Shown one piece after another: positions 10,704-20,833 of a DNA stretch of 64,000 bases. A program made the position numbers and the translations under genes. How positions within the stretch are numbered: the first letter of the stretch is position 1; every line of letters starts with the position of its first letter. Below the pieces are notes generated by a model. It was not told the origin of the DNA. It searched no databases and saw nothing but the letters and a program-made list of their open reading frames with translations. The DNA comes from Streptomyces sp. CB02056 (GTDB taxonomy: Bacteria; Actinomycetota; Actinomycetes; Streptomycetales; Streptomycetaceae). The stretch lies in NCBI RefSeq assembly GCF_001905545.1, contig NZ_LIPD01000004.1, forward strand, positions 224,578 to 288,577, written 5' to 3'.

Positions 10704-12470
10704 GTGGCAGCCCACGATGACGACTACAACCGCAGCACCGGCAGGCCCGCTCGTGGTTCCGACGAGGCCGCTCAGGTCTCGTACCTTGAGCAGGAAATCG
10801 CCGTGCTGCGCCGCAAGCTCGCCGACTCGCCGCGCAATTCGAGGATCCTCGAAGAGCGGATCGTCGAGCTCCAGACCAACCTGGCGGGCGTGACCGCCCA
10901 GAACGAACGGCTCGCCTCCACCCTGCGAGAGGCCCGCGACCAGATCGTGGCCCTCAAGGAGGAAGTGGACCGGCTGGCACAGCCCCCGGCCGGCTTCGGC
11001 ACCTTCCTCGACGCGAACGAGGACGGCACCGCGGACATCTTCACCGGCGGGCGCAAGCTCCGCGTGAACGTCAGCCCGAGCGTCGCCCTCGACGAGGTGC
11101 GGCGCGGCCAGGAAGTGATGCTCAACGAGGCCCTCAACATCGTGGACGCGATGGCCTTCGAGAACATCGGCGAGATCGTCACCCTCAAGGAGCTCCTGGA
11201 GGACGGCGAGCGCGCCCTGGTGCTGGGGCACACCGACGAGGAGCGGGTGGTGCGCCTCGCCGAACCGCTGCGCGGGCTGACCATCCGGTCCGGGGACGCC
11301 CTGCTGCTGGAGCCCCGCTCCGGCTACGTCTTCGAGGTCGTCCCGAAGTCCGAGGTCGAGGAGCTGGTCCTCGAGGAGGTCCCGGACATCGACTACCGCC
11401 AGATCGGCGGCCTGAGCAACCAGATCGAGCTGATCCGCGACGCGGTCGAGCTGCCGTACCTGCACGCCGACCTCTTCAAGGAGTACGAGCTGCGCCCGCC
11501 CAAGGGCGTGCTGCTCTACGGCCCGCCCGGCTGCGGCAAGACGCTGATCGCCAAGGCGGTCGCCAACTCGCTGGCGAAGAAGGTGGCCGAGGTCACCGGA
11601 CGCCCCCAGGGGAAGAGCTACTTCCTCAACATCAAGGGCCCCGAGCTGCTCAACAAGTACGTGGGCGAGACCGAGCGGCAGATCCGCCTGGTGTTCCAGC
11701 GGGCCCGGGAGAAGGCGGGCGAGGGCACGCCCGTCATCGTCTTCTTCGACGAGATGGAGTCGCTGTTCCGCACCCGCGGTTCCGGCGTCAGCTCGGACGT
11801 GGAGAACACCATCGTCCCGCAGCTGCTCGCCGAGATCGACGGCGTGGAGGGCCTGGAGAACGTCATCGTCATCGGCGCCTCGAACCGCGAGGACATGATC
11901 GACCCGGCGATCCTGCGGCCCGGCCGCCTGGACGTCAAGATCAAGATCGAGCGCCCGGACGCCGAGGCCGCGAAGGACATCTTCTCCAAGTACCTCAAGG
12001 ACTCGCTGCCGTTCCACCCGGACGACCTCAAGGAGCACGAGGGCTCCGTCGAGGCCACGGTGGTCGCGATGATCCAGTCGGTGGTGGAGCGGATGTACTC
12101 CGAGACCGAGGAGAACCGCTTCCTGGAGGTCACCTACGCCAACGGTGACAAGGAGGTCCTGTACTTCAAGGACTTCAACTCCGGCGCGATGATCCAGAAC
12201 ATCGTCGACCGCGCGAAGAAGATGGCCATCAAGGACTTCCTCGACCACGGTCAGCGGGGCCTGCGCGTCTCCCACCTGCTCGCCGCCTGCGTCGACGAGT
12301 TCAAGGAGAACGAGGACCTCCCGAACACCACCAACCCGGACGACTGGGCCCGCATCTCCGGCAAGAAGGGCGAGCGGATCGTCTTCATCCGCACGCTGGT
12401 CACCGGCAAGCAGGGCGCCGAGTCCGGCCGCTCGATCGACACTGTCGCCAACACGGGGCAGTACCTGTAA
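10704..12470 (+). CDS. arc: Proteasomal AAA ATPase ARC/Mpa
   Basis: Hexameric ring ATPase that recognises pupylated proteins, unfolds them and threads them into the 20S proteasome. The 588-residue protein has an N-terminal coiled coil (about residues 25-90) that binds Pup, two OB-fold domains, and an AAA domain with Walker A GPPGCGKT near 274 and Walker B IVFFDEME. The C-terminus GQYL carries the penultimate tyrosine of the proteasome-activating tail. The GTG at 10704 (VAAHDDD) follows GGAGGAGGTGAGG; a GTG at 10695 lies within that ribosome site and is less likely. Confidence 0.97.
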   Translation: MAAHDDDYNRSTGRPARGSDEAAQVSYLEQEIAVLRRKLADSPRNSRILEERIVELQTNLAGVTAQNERLASTLREARDQIVALKEEVDRLAQPPAGFGTFLDANEDGTADIFTGGRKLRVNVSPSVALDEVRRGQEVMLNEALNIVDAMAFENIGEIVTLKELLEDGERALVLGHTDEERVVRLAEPLRGLTIRSGDALLLEPRSGYVFEVVPKSEVEELVLEEVPDIDYRQIGGLSNQIELIRDAVELPYLHADLFKEYELRPPKGVLLYGPPGCGKTLIAKAVANSLAKKVAEVTGRPQGKSYFLNIKGPELLNKYVGETERQIRLVFQRAREKAGEGTPVIVFFDEMESLFRTRGSGVSSDVENTIVPQLLAEIDGVEGLENVIVIGASNREDMIDPAILRPGRLDVKIKIERPDAEAAKDIFSKYLKDSLPFHPDDLKEHEGSVEATVVAMIQSVVERMYSETEENRFLEVTYANGDKEVLYFKDFNSGAMIQNIVDRAKKMAIKDFLDHGQRGLRVSHLLAACVDEFKENEDLPNTTNPDDWARISGKKGERIVFIRTLVTGKQGAESGRSIDTVANTGQYL

Positions 12471-12517
12471 GCACGCGGTTGTCCGGGCCGGCAGCGGTCC
12501 CCGGAGCTGTACGCACA

Positions 12518-12557
12518 CCGTCCGGCTGTGGCGCCTCGCGGCCCCGCAGCCGGACGG
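12518..12557 (+). terminator. Hairpin after arc, possible terminator
   Basis: An 11-bp perfect stem (CCGTCCGGCTG / CAGCCGGACGG) with an 18-base loop lies 48 bases after arc. There is no T-run, so it may be a weak terminator or an RNA-stability element. Confidence 0.4.
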
Positions 12558-12698
12558 CGCGTCTCCGGGCCCGCCGTTCGGCGCCGGGTTCTAGGCTCGA
12601 CCCACCGTGCGCGGGCAGAGGCCCGGCACCGGTGTTGTTCGGCGGTACGTCAGAGTGCTCCGCCCGTCGGGGGCGGTGCACCGGGCAAGGAGGGCCGC

Positions 12699-14210
12699 AT
12701 GACCGTACGGCGCGTGATGGGCATCGAGACGGAGTACGGGATCTCCGTGCCCGGGCACCCCAACGCCAACGCCATGCTCACCTCGTCCCAGATCGTCAAC
12801 GCGTACGCGGCGGCGATGCACCGGGCACGGCGGGCCCGCTGGGACTTCGAGGAGGAGAATCCGCTGCGCGACGCACGGGGGTTCGACCTGGCCCGCGAGG
12901 TCGCGGACGCCAGCCAGCTGACCGACGAGGACATCGGCCTCGCCAACGTCATCCTCACCAACGGGGCCCGGTTCTACGTGGACCACGCGCACCCCGAGTA
13001 CAGCTCGCCCGAGGTGACCAACCCGCGCGACGCCGTGCTCTGGGACAAGGCCGGCGAGCGGATCATGGCCGCCGCCGCGCAGCGCGCGCTGGAACTGCCC
13101 AACGGGCAGACCATCCACCTGTACAAGAACAACACCGACAACAAGGGCGCCTCCTACGGCACCCACGAGAACTACCTGATGAAGCGGGCGACACCGTTCG
13201 CCGACATCGTCCGCCACCTCACCCCGTTCTTCGTCTCCCGCCAGGTGGTCGCCGGCGCCGGCCGGGTCGGCATCGGCCAGGACGGCTCGGCGCACGGCTT
13301 CCAGCTCAGCCAGCGGGCGGACTACTTCGAGGTCGAGGTGGGTCTGGAGACGACGCTCAAGCGCCCGATCATCAACACCCGGGACGAACCCCACGCCGAC
13401 GCCGAGAAGTACCGCCGGCTGCACGTGATCATCGGGGACGCCAACCTCTCCGAGATCTCCACCTACCTCAAGCTGGGCACCACCGCGCTGGTGCTGTCGA
13501 TGATCGAGGACTCGTTCATCGCCGCCGACCTCGCCGTCGACCAGCCGGTGCGCACCCTGCACCGGGTCTCCCACGACCCGACGCTCAAGCACCTGATCAC
13601 CCTGCGCAACGGGCGCAAGCTCACCGCCGTCCAGCTCCAGCTCGAGTACTTCGAGCTGGCCCGCAAGTACGTCGAGGACCGCTTCGGCACCGACGCGGAC
13701 GAGCAGACGGTGGACGTGCTGACCCGCTGGGAGGACGTCCTCGGCCGGCTGGAGCGCGACCCGATGTCGCTGTCCCGGCAGCTGGACTGGGTCGCCAAGC
13801 GGGAGATCCTGGAGGGCTACCGCAGCCGGGACGCCCTGGAGTGGGACAACCCGCGGCTGCACCTGGTCGACCTCCAGTACAGCGACGTACGGCCCGAGAA
13901 GGGCCTCTACAACCGCCTGGTGGCCCGCGGGCGGTTCGAGCGGCTGCTCACCGAGGGCGAGGTCGAGCGGGCCGTCTCCAAGCCGCCGGACGACACCCGG
14001 GCGTACTTCCGCGGGCGCTGCCTGGAGCAGTACGCGGAGCACGTCGCGGCGGCCTCCTGGGACTCGGTGATCTTCGACCTGCCCGGCCGGGACTCGCTGC
14101 AGCGCGTGCCCACCCTGGAACCGCTGCGCGGGACCCGCAACCACGTCAAGGAGCTGCTGGACCGCTGCCGCACGGCCGAGGACCTGCTCCGGGTGCTGTC
14201 CGGCGGGTAA
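12699..14210 (+). CDS. dop: Depupylase/Pup deamidase Dop
   Basis: Converts the C-terminal glutamine of Pup to glutamate so that PafA can ligate it, and also removes Pup from substrates. It is a 503-residue carboxylate-amine-ligase-fold enzyme. The ATP/metal site begins GIETEYGIS, and the Dop-loop region that separates it from PafA is visible as [12 protein letters not shown]. The ATG at 12699 follows AAGGAGGG. It stands in the canonical order arc-dop-pup. Older streptomycete annotations call this gene pafA2. Confidence 0.96.
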   Translation: MTVRRVMGIETEYGISVPGHPNANAMLTSSQIVNAYAAAMHRARRARWDFEEENPLRDARGFDLAREVADASQLTDEDIGLANVILTNGARFYVDHAHPEYSSPEVTNPRDAVLWDKAGERIMAAAAQRALELPNGQTIHLYKNNTDNKGASYGTHENYLMKRATPFADIVRHLTPFFVSRQVVAGAGRVGIGQDGSAHGFQLSQRADYFEVEVGLETTLKRPIINTRDEPHADAEKYRRLHVIIGDANLSEISTYLKLGTTALVLSMIEDSFIAADLAVDQPVRTLHRVSHDPTLKHLITLRNGRKLTAVQLQLEYFELARKYVEDRFGTDADEQTVDVLTRWEDVLGRLERDPMSLSRQLDWVAKREILEGYRSRDALEWDNPRLHLVDLQYSDVRPEKGLYNRLVARGRFERLLTEGEVERAVSKPPDDTRAYFRGRCLEQYAEHVAAASWDSVIFDLPGRDSLQRVPTLEPLRGTRNHVKELLDRCRTAEDLLRVLSGG

Positions 14211-14321
14211 CTTTTCGATCACCATGGGTGAACGTCCGCCGAATGGGAATCATCCGGGGTGGCAGCGGGTGTTGGACAGGAAGCGCCACCGGCAAACCGG
14301 GAGCGGCAGTCGCACCTTGTG

Positions 14322-14329
14322 TATAGGGT
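14322..14329 (+). promoter_or_regulatory. Candidate -10 element for pup
   Basis: TATAGGGT is an unusually AT-rich, -10-like sequence 56 bases before the pup ATG in the 174-base dop-pup gap. No convincing -35 was found. It suggests that pup may have its own promoter. Confidence 0.25.
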
Positions 14330-14384
14330 CGGTGCAGCAAGCAACGACCCAACCGTGCCAGACGAATCGAGCGGGGTGAGGGAA

Positions 14385-14603
14385 ATGGCGAGCAAGGACA
14401 CCGGCGGCGGCCAGCAGCGGGCGAACCGCTCCTCCGAGGAGGTCGAGGAGCAGGCCGCGGAAAGCCAGAATTCCGAGGACCTCAAGGAGCGCCAGGAAAA
14501 GCTGAGCGACGACGTCGACGCGGTTCTGGACGAAATCGACGAGGTCCTCGAGTCGAATGCCGAGGATTTCGTTCGCGGATTCGTCCAGAAGGGCGGGCAA
14601 TAG
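14385..14603 (+). CDS. pup: Prokaryotic ubiquitin-like protein Pup
   Basis: A 72-residue, largely disordered and acidic protein that is attached through its C-terminus to lysines of target proteins, marking them for the proteasome. The central helix (DLKERQEKLSDDVDAVLDEIDEVLE) that binds the ATPase coiled coil is present. The tail ends GGQ, so Dop must deamidate it before ligation. The ATG at 14385 follows GAGGGAA. The open frame upstream is not conserved. Its codon use is less GC-biased than its neighbours, as usual for this short gene. Confidence 0.97.
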   Translation: MASKDTGGGQQRANRSSEEVEEQAAESQNSEDLKERQEKLSDDVDAVLDEIDEVLESNAEDFVRGFVQKGGQ

Positions 14604-14646
14604 CCCGGTCCGGGCATTCCGAATTCACGGTCGCGACCGATCGGGG

Positions 14647-14674
14647 CGGCCGGGCGGCGAACACCGCCCGGCCG
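14647..14674 (+). terminator. Hairpin between pup and prcB, possible partial terminator
   Basis: An 11-bp perfect GC stem (CGGCCGGGCGG / CCGCCCGGCCG) with a 6-base loop lies 44 bases after pup. It may attenuate readthrough so that more pup than prcBA RNA is made. No T-run follows. Confidence 0.5.
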
Positions 14675-14764
14675 TCCGGCACCGGCCCCTCCACCCGTGG
14701 ACAGTGATCGTCGGGCGGGTAGGGTGCGGGCAGCGCGCGCTTCAAGCTACCTGGAAGGAATCGT

Positions 14765-15607
14765 GTGGAAGCCAACACTCGTGGCACCGGGCGTCTACCG
14801 GCTGCCTTCCTGACCCCGGGGTCGTCCTCGTTCCTCGACTTCCTCGCCGAGCACAAGCCGGAGATGGTCCCCGGGCTCCGGGGGCTCCCCGAGGGCGTCG
14901 TGGTTGAGGCCCCGCACGGGACCACGCTGGTGGCCGCGATCTTCGACGGCGGCGTCGTGATCGCGGGTGACCGCCGGGCGACGATGGGCAACGTGATCGC
15001 CCAGCGGGACATGGAGAAGGTCTTCCCGGCCGACGAGTACAGCGCGGTCGGCATCGCCGGCACCGCCGGCCTCGCGGTCGAGATGGTCCGGCTGTTCCAG
15101 CTGGAGCTGGAGCACTACGAGAAGATCGAGGGCGCCACCCTCTCCCTGGAGGGCAAGGCCAACCGGCTCACCACCATGATCCGGGGCAACCTGGGCATGG
15201 CGATGCAGGGCCTCGCGGTGGTGCCGCTGTTCGCCGGCTACGACCTGGACCTCGGCCGCGGCCGGATCTTCAACTACGACGTCACCGGCGGGCGGTCCGA
15301 GGAGCGCGGCTTCGCCGCCACCGGCTCGGGCTCGGTCTTCGCCCGCGGCTCGCTGAAGAAGCTCTACCGCGACGGCCTGACGGCCGACCAGGCCGCCACC
15401 CTGGTCGTCCAGGCCCTGTACGACGCGGCGGACGACGACTCCGCCACCGGCGGCCCGGACCTCGCCCGGAAGATCTTCCCGATCGTCTCGCTGATCACCG
15501 AGGACGGCTTCCGCCGGCTCACCGACGCGGAGGTGACGGAGATCGTCGTCGCCATCACCGACGAGCGCCTGGACCGGCCCAACGGCCCGCAGGCCCCGCT
15601 GATCTAG
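14765..15607 (+). CDS. prcB: 20S proteasome beta subunit PrcB
   Basis: Catalytic subunit of the actinobacterial 20S core. The 280-residue precursor has a propeptide of 52 residues that is removed autocatalytically between Gly52 and Thr53 in APHGTTLVA; Thr53 becomes the N-terminal nucleophile. Conserved catalytic neighbours such as GDRRAT follow. The GTG at 14765 lies after GGAAGGA; GTG at 14763 is in another frame. The stop TAG is part of a CTAG that forms the left edge of a MITE-like element, which now separates prcB from prcA by 194 bases. Confidence 0.97.
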   Translation: MEANTRGTGRLPAAFLTPGSSSFLDFLAEHKPEMVPGLRGLPEGVVVEAPHGTTLVAAIFDGGVVIAGDRRATMGNVIAQRDMEKVFPADEYSAVGIAGTAGLAVEMVRLFQLELEHYEKIEGATLSLEGKANRLTTMIRGNLGMAMQGLAVVPLFAGYDLDLGRGRIFNYDVTGGRSEERGFAATGSGSVFARGSLKKLYRDGLTADQAATLVVQALYDAADDDSATGGPDLARKIFPIVSLITEDGFRRLTDAEVTEIVVAITDERLDRPNGPQAPLI

Positions 15608-15767
15608 GGGGTGTCTTGTGGATCTTGTCGGATCAGGCCGCGGCGTCAGGGTGCGTGCATCGCAAGGCGGAGGAGGGAGCCACTGCGGAGCATTGGCGAC
15701 CGACGACAACGCCGCGAGGTGCGTGCCCTGGCGTCGCGGACCCGGCTAAGTTCCACAAGACACCCCC
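15604..15767 (+). mobile_element. MITE-like palindromic element, copy 1, between prcB and prcA
   Basis: A non-coding element with 16-bp perfect terminal inverted repeats (GGGGGTGTCTTGTGGA at 15607-15622 and its complement at 15752-15767). An internal 64-bp core (15649-15712) is identical, in reverse orientation, to 34020-34083 in copy 2. The left end overlaps the TAG stop of prcB within the sequence CTAG; the right flank is CCAC, so no intact target duplication is seen. It encodes no transposase and would have to be moved by one encoded elsewhere. RNA read across it could fold into a long hairpin between the two proteasome subunit genes. Confidence 0.85.
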
Positions 15768-15801
15768 ACGCCATCACCTCACAGAAAGGGGACGACCGCC
15801 G

Positions 15802-16557
15802 GTGTCGACACCGTTCTACGTCTCGCCCCAGCAGGCCATGGCGGACCGCGCGGAGTACGCCCGCAAGGGCATCGCGCGCGGCCGCAGCGTGGTCGTGCTC
15901 ACCTACGCCGACGGCATCGTCTTCGTCGCGGAGAACACCTCCAGGGCGCTCCACAAGGTCTCCGAGATCTACGACAAGATCGCCTTCGCGGCGGTCGGCC
16001 GCTACAACGAGTTCGAGAACCTGCGCATCGGCGGCGTCCGCTACGCCGACCTGCGCGGCTACTCCTACGACCGGGCCGACGTCACGGCCCGAGGCCTGGC
16101 CAACGTGTACGCCCAGACCCTGGGCACCATCTTCTCCTCGGTCGGCGAGAAGCCGTACGAGGTCGAGCTGATCGTGGCCGAGGTCGGCCGCACCCCCGAC
16201 AACGACCAGATCTACCGGCTCACGCCGGACGGTTCGGTCGTGGACGAGAAGAACTACGTGGTGGTCGGCGGCAACGCCGACTCGATCGGCAACTACCTGG
16301 GCCAGCGCCACCGCGCCGGCATCGGCCTCACCGAGGCGGTGAAGCTCGCCGTGGACTCGCTCGCCCGCGACCCCAACGGCGGCAGCCCGCGCGGCCTCAC
16401 GCCGGAGCAGCTGGAGGTGGCGGTCCTCGACCGCCAGCGGTTCCAGCAGCGCAAGTTCAAGCGGATCCTGGGCAACCAGCTGGGCCGGCTGCTCGACGGG
16501 GACCAGTCCGCGGAAGCGGACGACGAGGACAACCCGGCGGACGGCACGCCGGTGTAG
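15802..16557 (+). CDS. prcA: 20S proteasome alpha subunit PrcA
   Basis: Forms the outer heptameric rings of the 20S core, controls the gate and docks the ARC ATPase. The 251-residue protein begins [24 protein letters not shown], the usual alpha-subunit N-terminal region, followed by the alpha-type proteasome fold and an acidic C-terminal tail ([11 protein letters not shown]). GTG at 15802 is chosen; GAAAGGGGACG lies about 12 bases upstream. The frame is open upstream only through the MITE-like element, so that extension is an artefact of the insertion. Confidence 0.96.
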   Translation: MSTPFYVSPQQAMADRAEYARKGIARGRSVVVLTYADGIVFVAENTSRALHKVSEIYDKIAFAAVGRYNEFENLRIGGVRYADLRGYSYDRADVTARGLANVYAQTLGTIFSSVGEKPYEVELIVAEVGRTPDNDQIYRLTPDGSVVDEKNYVVVGGNADSIGNYLGQRHRAGIGLTEAVKLAVDSLARDPNGGSPRGLTPEQLEVAVLDRQRFQQRKFKRILGNQLGRLLDGDQSAEADDEDNPADGTPV

Positions 16558-16567
16558 CAGTGCCTGT

Positions 16568-16609
16568 GGAGTCCCGGACGGCGGCCCCGCCGCCGTCGTC
16601 CGGGACTCC
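16568..16609 (+). terminator. Hairpin after prcA, possible terminator
   Basis: A 13-bp perfect stem (GGAGTCCCGGACG / CGTCCGGGACTCC) enclosing a second small GC hairpin lies 11 bases after the prcA stop. It lacks a T-run, as many streptomycete terminators do. Confidence 0.6.
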
Positions 16610-16678
16610 GGTGCCCCTGCGGCGGCCCAGTCGTCGTGGAGGCGGTTTCGGACAGCTCCGACAGAGAATGGAGTGCTC

Positions 16679-18040
16679 ATGGACCGCCGGATTTTCGGGC
16701 TGGAGAACGAGTACGGCGTGACCTGCACGTTCCGCGGGCAGCGACGGCTGTCCCCGGACGAGGTGGCGCGGTACCTGTTCCGCCGGGTCGTCTCCTGGGG
16801 CCGCAGCAGCAACGTCTTCCTGCGCAACGGCGCCCGCCTCTACCTCGACGTCGGCTCCCACCCCGAGTACGCCACCCCCGAGTGCGACGACGTCGTCGAG
16901 CTGGTGACGCACGACAAGGCCGGTGAGCGCATCCTCGAGGGGCTCCTGGTGGACGCCGAGCGCCGGCTGCACGAGGAGGGCATCGCCGGGGACGTCTACC
17001 TCTTCAAGAACAACACCGACTCGGCCGGGAACTCCTACGGCTGCCACGAGAACTACTGCGTGGCCCGGCACGGGGAGTTCTCCCGGCTGGCCGACGTGCT
17101 GATCCCGTTCCTGGTCACCCGGCAGCTGATCTGCGGGGCGGGCAAGGTGCTCCAGACCCCGCGCGGCGCGGTGTTCTGCGTCAGCCAGCGGGCCGAGCAC
17201 ATCTGGGAGGGCGTCAGCTCCGCCACCACCCGCTCGCGCCCGATCATCAACACCCGGGACGAGCCGCACGCGGACGCCGAGCGCTACCGCCGGCTGCACG
17301 TGATCGTCGGCGACTCCAACATGTCGGAGACCACGACGCTGCTCAAGGTCGGCTCCACCGACCTGGTGCTGCGGATGATCGAGGCCGGCGTGGTGATGCG
17401 CGACCTCACCCTGGAGAACCCGATCCGGGCGATCCGCGAGGTCAGCCACGACCTCACCGGCACCCACCAGGTGCGGCTCGCCAACGGCCGGGAGGCCAGC
17501 GCGCTGGACATCCAGGAGGAGTACTACACCAAGGCCCTGGAGTTCGCGGACCGCAAGGGCATCAACACCGGCACCGTCGCCCGGGTCCTCGACCTGTGGG
17601 GCCGCACCCTGGAGGCCGTCCGCAGCGAGCGGCTGGACGGGGTCGCCCAGGAGATCGACTGGATCATGAAGTACAAGCTCATCGAGCGCTACCGCGAGAA
17701 GCACCAGATGAGCATGTCCAACCCGCGGGTGGCGCAGATCGACCTCGCGTACCACGACATCCACCGCCGCCGCGGCCTGTTCTACCTGCTCCAGGGCAAG
17801 GGCCAGGCGCAGCGGGTGACCACCGACCTCAAGACCTTCGAGGCCAAGTCGATCCCGCCGCAGACCACCCGGGCGCGGCTGCGCGGGGACTTCATCCGGC
17901 GGGCCCAGGAGCAGCGCCGGGACTTCACGGTCGACTGGGTGCACCTGAAGCTGAACGACCAGGCGCAGCGCACGGTGCTGTGCAAGGACCCGTTCCGTTC
18001 GGTGGACGAGCGGGTGGAGAAGCTGATCGCGGGGATGTAG
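16679..18040 (+). CDS. pafA: Pup ligase PafA
   Basis: Activates the C-terminal glutamate of Pup with ATP and joins it to substrate lysines by an isopeptide bond. The 453-residue protein has the glutamine-synthetase-like fold. The ATP/metal motif is [12 protein letters not shown] at the N-terminus, and [10 protein letters not shown] and the C-terminal WVHLKLND region match the family. It lacks the Dop-loop present in dop. The ATG at 16679 is preferred to the GTG at 16673, two codons upstream. It is followed by a strong hairpin. Confidence 0.96.
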   Translation: MDRRIFGLENEYGVTCTFRGQRRLSPDEVARYLFRRVVSWGRSSNVFLRNGARLYLDVGSHPEYATPECDDVVELVTHDKAGERILEGLLVDAERRLHEEGIAGDVYLFKNNTDSAGNSYGCHENYCVARHGEFSRLADVLIPFLVTRQLICGAGKVLQTPRGAVFCVSQRAEHIWEGVSSATTRSRPIINTRDEPHADAERYRRLHVIVGDSNMSETTTLLKVGSTDLVLRMIEAGVVMRDLTLENPIRAIREVSHDLTGTHQVRLANGREASALDIQEEYYTKALEFADRKGINTGTVARVLDLWGRTLEAVRSERLDGVAQEIDWIMKYKLIERYREKHQMSMSNPRVAQIDLAYHDIHRRRGLFYLLQGKGQAQRVTTDLKTFEAKSIPPQTTRARLRGDFIRRAQEQRRDFTVDWVHLKLNDQAQRTVLCKDPFRSVDERVEKLIAGM

Positions 18041-18067
18041 CCCCCGGCCGTGTGATCAAGGCGGCGA

Positions 18068-18096
18068 CCGGCCCCGGTGGTGTCTACCGGGGCCGG
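18068..18096 (+). terminator. Terminator after pafA
   Basis: A perfect 11-bp stem (CCGGCCCCGGT / ACCGGGGCCGG) with loop GGTGTCT lies 27 bases after pafA. Confidence 0.65.
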
Positions 18097-18163
18097 ACGC
18101 GTGCCGGGCATACGCTGTCCGTCGAGTCAGGAGAGCCGACTTCGACCGACAGTTAGGACCACC

Positions 18164-19153
18164 GTGCGCCGCACCGCCGGTTTGCTTCTCACCCTGCCGT
18201 TGCTGCTCGCGGTCGCCTGCAGCAGCTCGCCCAAGGCGGCGGGCCCGGTGACGCCGTCCGCGGCGAGCGCCGCCCCGACGGTGCCCGCGCCGGTCGGCGA
18301 GGCGTCACCGATGCCCACTCTTTCGGGTGGCGGGTTCGGCAGCAAGGCCACCATCACCATCCCCGAGGGCCAGCAGCCCGGCGGCCAGTTCGTGGTGAAC
18401 ACGGTCAGCGAGGGCGACCGGGCGACCGTCAACAAGGGCGACTGGGTGACGGTCAACTACACCGCCAGGGACTGGACCACCGCCAAGGACCTGCCCAGTT
18501 CGTACGACGCCAACGGCAAGCCGCAGCTCTACCAGGCCGGCAGCGGGCAGCTGGTGCCGGCGCTGGACCAGAGCGTGATCGGCAAGAAGGTGGGCAGCCG
18601 GCTGCTGGTGGTCGCCCCGCCGGCGGCGGCCTTCGGCGAGCAGGGCTCCACCCAGCTGGGCGTCAACAAGGGCGACACCGTGGTGTTCGTGCTGGACATC
18701 ATGGAGAGCCTGCCGCCGGACTCCACGCTGACCGGGGCGATGGCCGAGCCGGCCGCGACGATGCCGCAGGTCAAGGACAACGGCAAGGCGCCGGCCACGA
18801 TCACGATCCCGACCGGGCAGGCCGCGCCCACCGACCTCCAGCAGGCGGTGCTGATCAAGGGCGAGGGCAAGCAGGTCAAGAGCGGGCAGACCCTGGTGGT
18901 GCAGTACACCGGGGTGCTCTGGGCCAACGGCCAGCAGTTCGACGCCTCCTGGACGCACGGCGGCGCGCAGGCGGTGCAGATCGGCACCGGCAGCGTGATC
19001 GAGGGCTGGGACAAGGGCCTGGTCGGGCAGAACGTCGGCAGCCGGGTCCTGCTGGTGGTGCCTCCGGCGCTCGGCTACCAGGACAAGGCGCAGGGCTCGG
19101 TTCCGGCGAACTCGACCCTGGTCTTCGTGATCGACATTCTCGAAGCGGTCTAG
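18164..19153 (+). CDS. Lipoprotein with two FKBP-type prolyl isomerase domains
   Basis: A 329-residue exported peptidyl-prolyl isomerase. GTG at 18164 gives a signal peptide ending in lipobox AVAC. A proline/alanine linker is followed by two FKBP repeats, about residues 60-185 and 205-329. The C-terminal domain keeps the FKBP signature (QFDASW, VIEGWDKGL, ALGYQDKA). The first domain has lost the core tryptophan: the equivalent segment reads LVPALDQSV. It may therefore be a chaperone module rather than a catalyst. FKBP genes follow pafA in streptomycetes generally. Confidence 0.88.
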   Translation: MRRTAGLLLTLPLLLAVACSSSPKAAGPVTPSAASAAPTVPAPVGEASPMPTLSGGGFGSKATITIPEGQQPGGQFVVNTVSEGDRATVNKGDWVTVNYTARDWTTAKDLPSSYDANGKPQLYQAGSGQLVPALDQSVIGKKVGSRLLVVAPPAAAFGEQGSTQLGVNKGDTVVFVLDIMESLPPDSTLTGAMAEPAATMPQVKDNGKAPATITIPTGQAAPTDLQQAVLIKGEGKQVKSGQTLVVQYTGVLWANGQQFDASWTHGGAQAVQIGTGSVIEGWDKGLVGQNVGSRVLLVVPPALGYQDKAQGSVPANSTLVFVIDILEAV

Positions 19154-19181
19154 GAAGTCACCGGGGGGATTCCGTACGCTT

Positions 19182-19213
19182 GGGCGGACGCTCGTACAAC
19201 GAAGCGTCCGCCC
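19182..19213 (+). terminator. Terminator after first FKBP gene
   Basis: An 11-bp stem (GGGCGGACGCT / AGCGTCCGCCC) with a 10-base loop followed by TCATCCT lies 28 bases after the stop. Confidence 0.65.
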
Positions 19214-19356
19214 TCATCCTGAGCTGTCATACTGCCCACGCACTGTGGCAGGCGCCGCCCGGCGCCGAGGTCCGGGGCGGGCGGTGCGACGGCAGGCCGG
19301 CGTGCCCACGCCGGGCGCAGACCTGGAAGACCTCGTGGCGAGATGGATGGGGAGTC

Positions 19357-20670
19357 ATGACTGAGAAGACGCCGAGCCCGGGCGGGGCCGGCACCGCGGC
19401 GAACGACAGCTCCGCGGGTGACCCGGCCGCCTCTCGTCCCGGCGGTCCGGTTGGCGGGGACCGCGAGTCGATCGTCGTCCCCCCGGCGATCCTGGCGCAG
19501 CAGGCGGGCTGGGCGCAGCCCGGCGAGGCGCCGCGCGCCGCGGGCGGGACCAAGACGGACGACGCCCCGCAGATCTTCGCCTCCAACGTGCGCAAGTCCG
19601 ACACGTCGGAGGCCGGGTACGACGAGAACCCGCCCGGCGTCGGCAAGCTGGGCGTGATCCTCGGCACGGTGATCGCCCTGCTGCTGGTCGGCAGCGGCGT
19701 CACGCTGTACATGGTGAACAAGGACGGCTCCAAGGACAGCGCCGCGGCCAAGCCGGACGCGGCCAAGAGCGCGCCGCCCACGCCGACCGCCGACCCGGTG
19801 CCGCCGATCAAGGACAGCGCCAAGGTGCTGCCGACGGTCGCCGGCGACTTCGGCAAGAAGGCCGACATCCAGATCCCGGGCGAGGCCTCCGACGGCTCCT
19901 TCGTGGTGAAGGTGCTCACCGAGGGCACCGGCGCCAAGGTGGAGAAGAACTCCTGGGCCTCGGTGGACTACACCGCCAAGGACTGGAACACCGGCAAGGA
20001 CATCCCGAGCTCGTACGACGCCAACGGGAAGCCGCAGATCTTCCAGGCCGGGACCGACTCGCTGATCCCGGCGCTGGACCAGGCCGTGATCGGCAAGAAG
20101 GCCGGCAGCCGGCTGCTGGTGGTGGCCCCGCCGGCCGCCGCGTTCGGCGCCCAGGGCAAGGCCGACATGTCGATCGGGCCCAAGGACGACCTGGTCTTCG
20201 TGATCGACATCCGCAACGCCAACGCGCCCGACGCCGTGGTGAGCGGTACCGTCACCCCGCCGCCCGCGGACTTCCCGCAGGTCAAGGACAACGGCAAGAA
20301 GCCGGCCGAGATCACCCCGGTCGCCGGGGCGAAGGACCCGACCGAGCTGAAGTCGCACGTCCTGATCAAGGGCACCGGGCCGAAGGTGGAGAAGGGCGAG
20401 AAGGTCGTCGTCCAGTACACCGGCGCGCTGTTCTCCAGCGGCAAGGTGTTCGACTCCTCGCTCAGCAAGGGCCAGGCGTTCACCTTCCCGGTCGGCGGCG
20501 GCCAGGTCATCCAGGGCTGGGACCAGGGCCTGGAGGGCCAGACCGTCGGCAGCCGGGTCGAGCTGGTGATCCCCGCCTCGCTGGGCTACGGCGACAAGGG
20601 CCAGGGCGACATCCCGCCCGGTGCGACGCTGGTCTTCGTGGTGGACATCCTGGACGCCGGTCAGGGCTGA
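19357..20670 (+). CDS. Membrane-anchored protein with two FKBP-type domains
   Basis: A 437-residue type II membrane protein. A disordered cytoplasmic N-terminus of about 95 residues is followed by one transmembrane helix (about 98-119, LGVILGTVIALLLVGSGVTLY) and two extracytoplasmic FKBP domains. The first is degenerate at the active site (LIPALDQAV in place of the usual GWD); the second is canonical (VFDSS, VIQGWDQGL, SLGYGDKG). Its domains closely resemble those of the preceding lipoprotein (shared DWNTGKD/SSYDANGKPQ segment), which suggests duplication and re-anchoring. ATG at 19357 follows GGGGAGT. Substrates are unknown. Confidence 0.86.
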   Translation: MTEKTPSPGGAGTAANDSSAGDPAASRPGGPVGGDRESIVVPPAILAQQAGWAQPGEAPRAAGGTKTDDAPQIFASNVRKSDTSEAGYDENPPGVGKLGVILGTVIALLLVGSGVTLYMVNKDGSKDSAAAKPDAAKSAPPTPTADPVPPIKDSAKVLPTVAGDFGKKADIQIPGEASDGSFVVKVLTEGTGAKVEKNSWASVDYTAKDWNTGKDIPSSYDANGKPQIFQAGTDSLIPALDQAVIGKKAGSRLLVVAPPAAAFGAQGKADMSIGPKDDLVFVIDIRNANAPDAVVSGTVTPPPADFPQVKDNGKKPAEITPVAGAKDPTELKSHVLIKGTGPKVEKGEKVVVQYTGALFSSGKVFDSSLSKGQAFTFPVGGGQVIQGWDQGLEGQTVGSRVELVIPASLGYGDKGQGDIPPGATLVFVVDILDAGQG

Positions 20671-20833
20671 TCCACTTTCGGGTGACAATGGTGCACGTGT
20701 GACCTTCGGGTCCGGCCGCGTGGCCGGTCCCCAACGGGCGGCGGGCGCCCGTACCGTGGTCCGGGACGAACGGACCGGGTGCGGGCGTCCGCCGCTTGGT
20801 CGTGACAGCAGAGCGAATGTGAGAAGAGGGACT

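Noticed and set aside
15604..15767. The element between prcB and prcA as an N-terminal extension of PrcA
   Set aside because: The frame is open through it, but the same sequence occurs in reverse orientation at 34 kb, and the conserved alpha-subunit start [13 protein letters not shown] lies after it with a ribosome site.
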